Part shown: positions 61,197-64,000 of the stretch, piece after piece
Layout of the letters: each line of letters starts with the position of its first letter
How positions within the stretch are numbered: the stretch's first letter is position 1
DNA from: UBA1479 sp002706405
Lineage (GTDB): Bacteria; Pseudomonadota; Alphaproteobacteria; Rhodospirillales; Casp-alpha2
Length of the DNA stretch: 64,000 nt
Direction: 5' to 3'
NCBI GenBank assembly: GCA_963972255.1
Contig: CAXATO010000009.1
Location: 124,001-188,000 of the forward strand
Translations under genes and position numbers: made by a program
Notes under the pieces: model-generated
The model's input: the letters and a program-made list of their open reading frames with translations, nothing else
Databases searched by the model: none
Told to the model about the DNA's origin: nothing

Positions 61197-61823
61197 TCAG
61201 GACGCCTCGGTTTCCGGTTCCGCGTCGGCCTTCTCGTCACCCGGCAGGACGACGCGCTCCATCCCTTCCCAGGGACTTTCGAAGTCGAAGTTGCGGAATT
61301 CCTGGGTCAGCTTCACGGGCTCGTAGACCACGCGCTTCTGTTCATCGTCGTAGCGCACCTCGACATAGCCCGTGAGCGGAAAGTCCTTGCGCAGGGGATG
61401 CCCCTCGAAGCCGTAATCGGTCAGCAGGCGCCGCAGGTCGGGATGGTCGGAGAAAAACACCCCGTACATGTCCCAGATCTCGCGCTCGAACCAATTGGCG
61501 GTCGAAAACACCCCGACGGCGGAAGGCACGGGCTCGTCTTCGTCCGTGCGCAGCTTGACGCGGATGCGGGTGTTATGGGTCATGGACAGCAGGTTGTAGA
61601 CGATTTCGAAGCGCGGGCTTTCGTCGGCGTAATCGACGCCGCAGATGTCCATCAACTGGTGGAACCGGCAGTTGGAATCGTCACGCAGGGATTTCAACAC
61701 CTCGACGATGCTGTCCCGCTTGACGGTGATCATCAACTCGCCAAGGCGGATATCGTCCGCCAGCAGCTTGTCGCCAAGCTGGTCGCGGAGGTGTTCTGCA
61801 AGTTCCTTGAGGGCCTGATCCAT
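61197..61823 (-). CDS. nuoC: NADH-quinone oxidoreductase subunit C
   Basis: NuoC, 208 residues, is a peripheral structural subunit of complex I. It has LSMTHNTRIRVKLRTDEDEP, the signature NWFEREIWDMYGVFFSDHPDLRRLLTDYGFEGHPLRKDFP in pieces (EREIWDMYGVFF, HPDLRRLLTDYGFEGHP), and a charged C-terminal tail. The ATG at 61823 (MDQALKELAEHL) fits homologues; a GTG at 61868 overlapping nuoB would add 15 residues. It is a separate protein, not fused to NuoD. Confidence 0.96.
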   Translation of the reverse strand: MDQALKELAEHLRDQLGDKLLADDIRLGELMITVKRDSIVEVLKSLRDDSNCRFHQLMDICGVDYADESPRFEIVYNLLSMTHNTRIRVKLRTDEDEPVPSAVGVFSTANWFEREIWDMYGVFFSDHPDLRRLLTDYGFEGHPLRKDFPLTGYVEVRYDDEQKRVVYEPVKLTQEFRNFDFESPWEGMERVVLPGDEKADAEPETEAS

Positions 61824-61858
61824 GGTCTTCTTGGTTCTTTTTGCTTCGTCGAGCTGCG

Positions 61859-62431
61859 TCAGCGCCACAGGGCGCCGGTGCGCCGAATTTTCTTCTGCAG
61901 CTGGAGAATGCCGTACACCAGCGCCTCGGCCGTCGGCGGACAGCCCGGCACATAGACGTCGACGGGAACGACACGGTCACAGCCGCGCACGATGGCATAG
62001 GAATAATGGTAATAACCGCCACCGTTGGCGCAGGATCCCATGGAGATCACATAGCGCGGTTCCGCCATCTGGTCGTAGACCTTGCGAAACGCCGGGGCCA
62101 TTTTGTTGGTCAGGGTGCCGGCGACGATCATCACGTCCGACTGGCGCGGGCTCGGCCGCGGCACGACGCCGAAGCGGTCCAGGTCGTAGCGGCTCATATA
62201 GGCGTGGATCATCTCGACCGCACAGCAGGCCAGACCGAAGGTCATGGGCCAAAGCGATCCCGTGCGCGCCCAATTGACCAGCTTGTCCACATTGGCAAGG
62301 ACGAAGCCCTTGTCCTGCAGCTCCTGGGTCACGCGGGCGAGAATCTCGTCCTGCTCGGCACCGGGCCCCAGGGGCTCACCAAGGGGCTGGCCGAGATCGG
62401 GGGCGGTTCCGGGCTGCGTCACAACGGACAT
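61859..62431 (-). CDS. nuoB: NADH-quinone oxidoreductase subunit B
   Basis: NuoB carries the terminal cluster N2 and faces the quinone. The 190-residue protein has the paired cysteines in GLACCAVEMIHAY, AYMSRYDLDRFGVVPRPSPRQSD in part, ISMGSCANGGGYYHYSYAIV in part, and VPVDVYVPGCPPTAEALVYG with the remaining ligands. It is 16 bases after nuoA. Confidence 0.98.
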   Translation of the reverse strand: MSVVTQPGTAPDLGQPLGEPLGPGAEQDEILARVTQELQDKGFVLANVDKLVNWARTGSLWPMTFGLACCAVEMIHAYMSRYDLDRFGVVPRPSPRQSDVMIVAGTLTNKMAPAFRKVYDQMAEPRYVISMGSCANGGGYYHYSYAIVRGCDRVVPVDVYVPGCPPTAEALVYGILQLQKKIRRTGALWR

Positions 62432-62447
62432 TCGGTCACTCCCTTTC

Positions 62448-62813
62448 CTATTCCCATTCGAGGGCGCCTTTGCGCCACTCGTAGATAAATCCGATGGTCA
62501 GAACGGACAGGAACACCATCATCGACCAGAACCCGAACACGCCGATCTTGCCCAGCGTCACCGCCCAAGGGAACAAGAAGGCCACTTCGAGATCGAAAAT
62601 GATGAACAGAATCGCCACCAGATAGAACCGAACGTCGAACCGGCCGCGCGAGTCATCGAACGCTTCAAAGCCGCATTCATAGGCAGAATTCTTTTCCACG
62701 TCGGGGTTCTGCTGGGCGATCACGTAAGACGCAATCATGATCGCGCCGGCCAGACCGACGGCAATCCCGATAAAGATCAGGATGGGGAGATATTCCAATA
62801 GCAAATCGTTCAC
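62448..62813 (-). CDS. nuoA: NADH-quinone oxidoreductase subunit A
   Basis: NuoA, 121 residues, is a three-helix membrane subunit. The conserved loop SAYECGFEAFDDSRGRFDVRFYL in part and the acidic helix ILFIIFDLEVAFLFPWAVTLG identify it. The start is taken as the GTG at 62813, which gives the standard 121-residue protein and has AGGGAG six bases upstream. The first gene of the operon, it is preceded by an 18-base direct repeat (62875-62914) and a tRNA terminator. Confidence 0.96.
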   Translation of the reverse strand: MNDLLLEYLPILIFIGIAVGLAGAIMIASYVIAQQNPDVEKNSAYECGFEAFDDSRGRFDVRFYLVAILFIIFDLEVAFLFPWAVTLGKIGVFGFWSMMVFLSVLTIGFIYEWRKGALEWE

Positions 62814-62874
62814 GCCGAACTCCCTGTCCCCGGCCCCTGCCTTGGTTCCCCCGAATGCATTCTTAGAATGCCGC

Positions 62875-62914
62875 GATGCGGCCATGTCGATGGCTTGATG
62901 CGGCCATGTCGATG
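62875..62914. repeat. 18-base direct repeat upstream of the nuo operon
   Basis: GATGCGGCCATGTCGATG occurs at 62875-62892 and exactly again at 62897-62914, with a 22-base period. It lies 62-101 bases before the nuoA start codon, between the tRNA-Asp terminator and the operon. Two helical turns of spacing fit tandem protein-binding sites, but a chance duplication is also possible. Confidence 0.65.
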
Positions 62915-62977
62915 ACTACCGGGGGAAAGTGACCGATAACCGGATAAATTTCAAAGGTTTTATCGCAACATAGGCGC

Positions 62978-63000
62978 AAAAAACCGCCGCCCGGTGGCGG
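62978..63000 (-). terminator. Terminator downstream of tRNA-Asp
   Basis: On the minus strand CCGCC and GGCGG pair around an ACCG loop, followed by CGG and TTTTTT (62983-62978). It starts 30 bases beyond the tRNA-Asp 3' end and separates the tRNA transcript from the nuo operon. Confidence 0.7.
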
Positions 63001-63029
63001 ATGCGATGGAAACATCGAATGGAGGGAAA

Positions 63030-63106
<77 letters not shown>

Positions 63107-63160
63107 TTCTTAAGGGTCTTTCCGCTTGGGGCGTGGGCCCCGGTGCGTGAAAGAGGGCAC

Positions 63161-63190
63161 CATGTACTCCAGCGCCGGAAGCAGTGTCAA
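63161..63190 (-). promoter_or_regulatory. Candidate promoter for tRNA-Asp
   Basis: On the minus strand a perfect TTGACA (63190-63185) is followed after 18 bases by TACATG (63166-63161), about 55 bases before the tRNA-Asp 5' end. The -10 is weak but the position fits a separate tRNA-Asp transcript. Confidence 0.45.
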
Positions 63191-63247
63191 GGACGATCGG
63201 TGGGAAAAGTCCCTTACCTTCTTCTGCCTTGGAATTATTAGGCTTCG

Positions 63248-63267
63248 CGCCCCCTTCCCGGGGGGCG
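63248..63267 (-). terminator. GC-rich hairpin just after tRNA-Val
   Basis: CGCCCCC (63248-63254) and GGGGGCG (63261-63267) form a 7-base-pair stem with a six-base loop. It begins three bases after the tRNA-Val CCA. There is no U-tract, so it may be a weak terminator or a 3'-processing structure. Confidence 0.4.
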
Positions 63268-63269
63268 GA

Positions 63270-63345
63270 TGGTGGGCGGTGAGGGGTTCGAACCCCCGAC
63301 CCTCTGGATGTAAACCAGATGCTCTCCCAACTGAGCTAACCGCCC
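63270..63345 (-). tRNA. tRNA-Val (anticodon TAC)
   Basis: A 76-base cloverleaf reads on the minus strand. The acceptor arm GGGCGGT pairs with ACCGCCC, D-loop TCAGTTGGGAGAG, the anticodon stem TCTGG/CCAGA encloses TTTACAT with anticodon TAC, T-loop GGTTCGAACCC, and CCA is encoded. Confidence 0.97.
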
Positions 63346-63361
63346 GCCTGCCGAGGGGTCT

Positions 63362-63389
63362 ATTTAAGGTCTGTCGGGGGCCGGCACAA
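63362..63389 (-). promoter_or_regulatory. Candidate promoter for tRNA-Val
   Basis: On the minus strand TTGTGC (63389-63384) and TTAAAT (63367-63362) are separated by 16 bases, about 17 bases before the tRNA-Val 5' end. Both elements are partial consensus matches. Confidence 0.4.
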
Positions 63390-63467
63390 GCGCAGAAGCC
63401 CCCTGCCCGGCCTCTTAAACGAATCCGAGCGCCGATCAGATCTGCGGTCGACCAGCGCACAAACGAA

Positions 63468-63496
63468 ACCGGCCGCCGAAATGTTCGGCGGCCGGT
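63468..63496 (-). terminator. Terminator downstream of hupB
   Basis: A perfect 13-base-pair stem (ACCGGCCGCCGAA with TTCGGCGGCCGGT) surrounds a three-base loop and is followed on the minus strand by TTCGTTTG. It lies 34 bases after the HU stop codon and upstream of the tRNA-Val promoter. Confidence 0.75.
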
Positions 63497-63529
63497 CTGT
63501 AGGCGTGTCGTATGGCTGAGACGTCGGTC

Positions 63530-63802
63530 TTAGTTGACCGCGTCCTTCAGACCCTTGCCAGCCTTGAACTTGGGCTGGTTGGACGCCGGAATCTGGATGC
63601 TTTCGCCGGTCCGCGGATTACGGCCGGTGGTCGCCGCGCGCTTGGTCACGCTGAAGGTGCCGAAGCCGACCAGGCGGACTTCGTCTCCGCCTTTCAAAGC
63701 GCCGGAAATCGCGTCGAAAACGCTGTCGACCGCGCTCGCGGAATCGGATTTGGACAAGCCGGTGCTATTGGCCACGGCTGCGATCAGATCATTCTTGTTC
63801 AA
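63530..63802 (-). CDS. hupB: HU-family DNA-binding protein
   Basis: HU bends DNA and compacts the nucleoid. The 90-residue protein has the family fold: NKNDLIAAVANSTGLSKSDS, DEVRLVGFGTFSVTKRAATTG and the DNA-binding arm GRNPRTGESIQIPASNQPKFKAGKGL in part. The start codon is TTG at 63802, since no ATG gives the MNKNDL-type N-terminus; a GAGGGGG lies seven bases upstream. The 198 bases beyond (63803-64000) show no gene and should contain its promoter. A lon gene commonly precedes it but is not visible. Confidence 0.95.
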   Translation of the reverse strand: MNKNDLIAAVANSTGLSKSDSASAVDSVFDAISGALKGGDEVRLVGFGTFSVTKRAATTGRNPRTGESIQIPASNQPKFKAGKGLKDAVN

Positions 63803-64000
63803 TTGAAGGCCCCCTCTTGCTGAAAGGTATCGGGTTGGGACAAATGGATTATTATCGTGATTGGGTGTTTAGCCACCCATTCGACCAGGTATTTCGTCAC
63901 CCGTTCGAATCGCCAAGAGTGTATGTGCGCACCTATGGGGCGTCAATCTTCATGCCCCAGTTTTCCCCAGATTTTTGCGGGTTTCGACGAATTTTTCATC

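Overview
This window looks like a core chromosomal segment of a GC-rich alphaproteobacterium, most likely a Rhodospirillales-type organism. That placement is an inference from gene order and protein character. Typical alphaproteobacterial arrangements include pyrG-secG-tpiA, trpGDC-moaC-moeA-lexA, the lpx/bam/rseP/dxr/cdsA/uppS/frr/pyrH/tsf/rpsB block, an uninterrupted 14-gene nuo operon followed by birA-coaX-rnj-mce-proS-lolCD, and a GAAC-N7-GAAC LexA box. No insertion sequence, prophage, CRISPR array or rRNA gene was seen.

Layout. 1-2344 (minus strand): the 5' part of pyrG (cut by the window edge), secG and tpiA. 2457-5994 (plus): a membrane-anchored parvulin-type peptidyl-prolyl isomerase and trpE. 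5991-7160 (minus): a divergent polysaccharide deacetylase sharing its stop codon with trpE. 7541-12669 (plus): trpG, trpD, trpC, moaC, moeA and lexA with its SOS promoter. 12674-14809 (minus): a ComEC-like membrane protein. 14956-17788 (plus): gltX and gltA. 17849-32280 (minus): a long envelope/isoprenoid/translation block running in transcription order rpsB, tsf, pyrH, frr, uppS, cdsA, dxr, rseP, bamA, skp, lpxD, fabZ, lpxA, lpxI, lpxB. 32463-35957 (minus): dnaE.

36152-40543 is the only clearly accessory stretch. It holds a cobalt-type nitrile hydratase operon (alpha, beta, accessory protein), a DoxX-family membrane protein, a RidA-family protein, a small PAS-like protein and an exported haem-binding beta-propeller protein. 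It sits between dnaE and lolD. 40728-48488 (minus) returns to housekeeping genes: lolD, lolC/E, proS, a small DUF1467-like membrane protein, methylmalonyl-CoA epimerase, RNase J, type III pantothenate kinase and BirA. 48492-62813 (minus) is the complete NADH:quinone oxidoreductase operon nuoA to nuoN. Two tRNA genes (Asp-GTC and Val-TAC) and the HU gene follow at 63030-63802.

How the genes work together. LpxA, FabZ, LpxD, LpxI and LpxB, with BamA, Skp and RseP, make and assemble outer-membrane components. Dxr, UppS and CdsA supply isoprenoid and phospholipid precursors. RpsB, Tsf, PyrH and Frr serve translation and nucleotide supply. TrpE and TrpGDC carry out four steps of tryptophan synthesis, with trpE detached from the rest. 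The Nuo genes form one respiratory complex. I found no convincing undescribed multi-gene system. The observations most worth following up are the accessory nitrile hydratase segment, an unexplained 469-base intergenic region upstream of proS that ends in a strong terminator, and two helically phased direct repeats upstream of nuoA and lolD.
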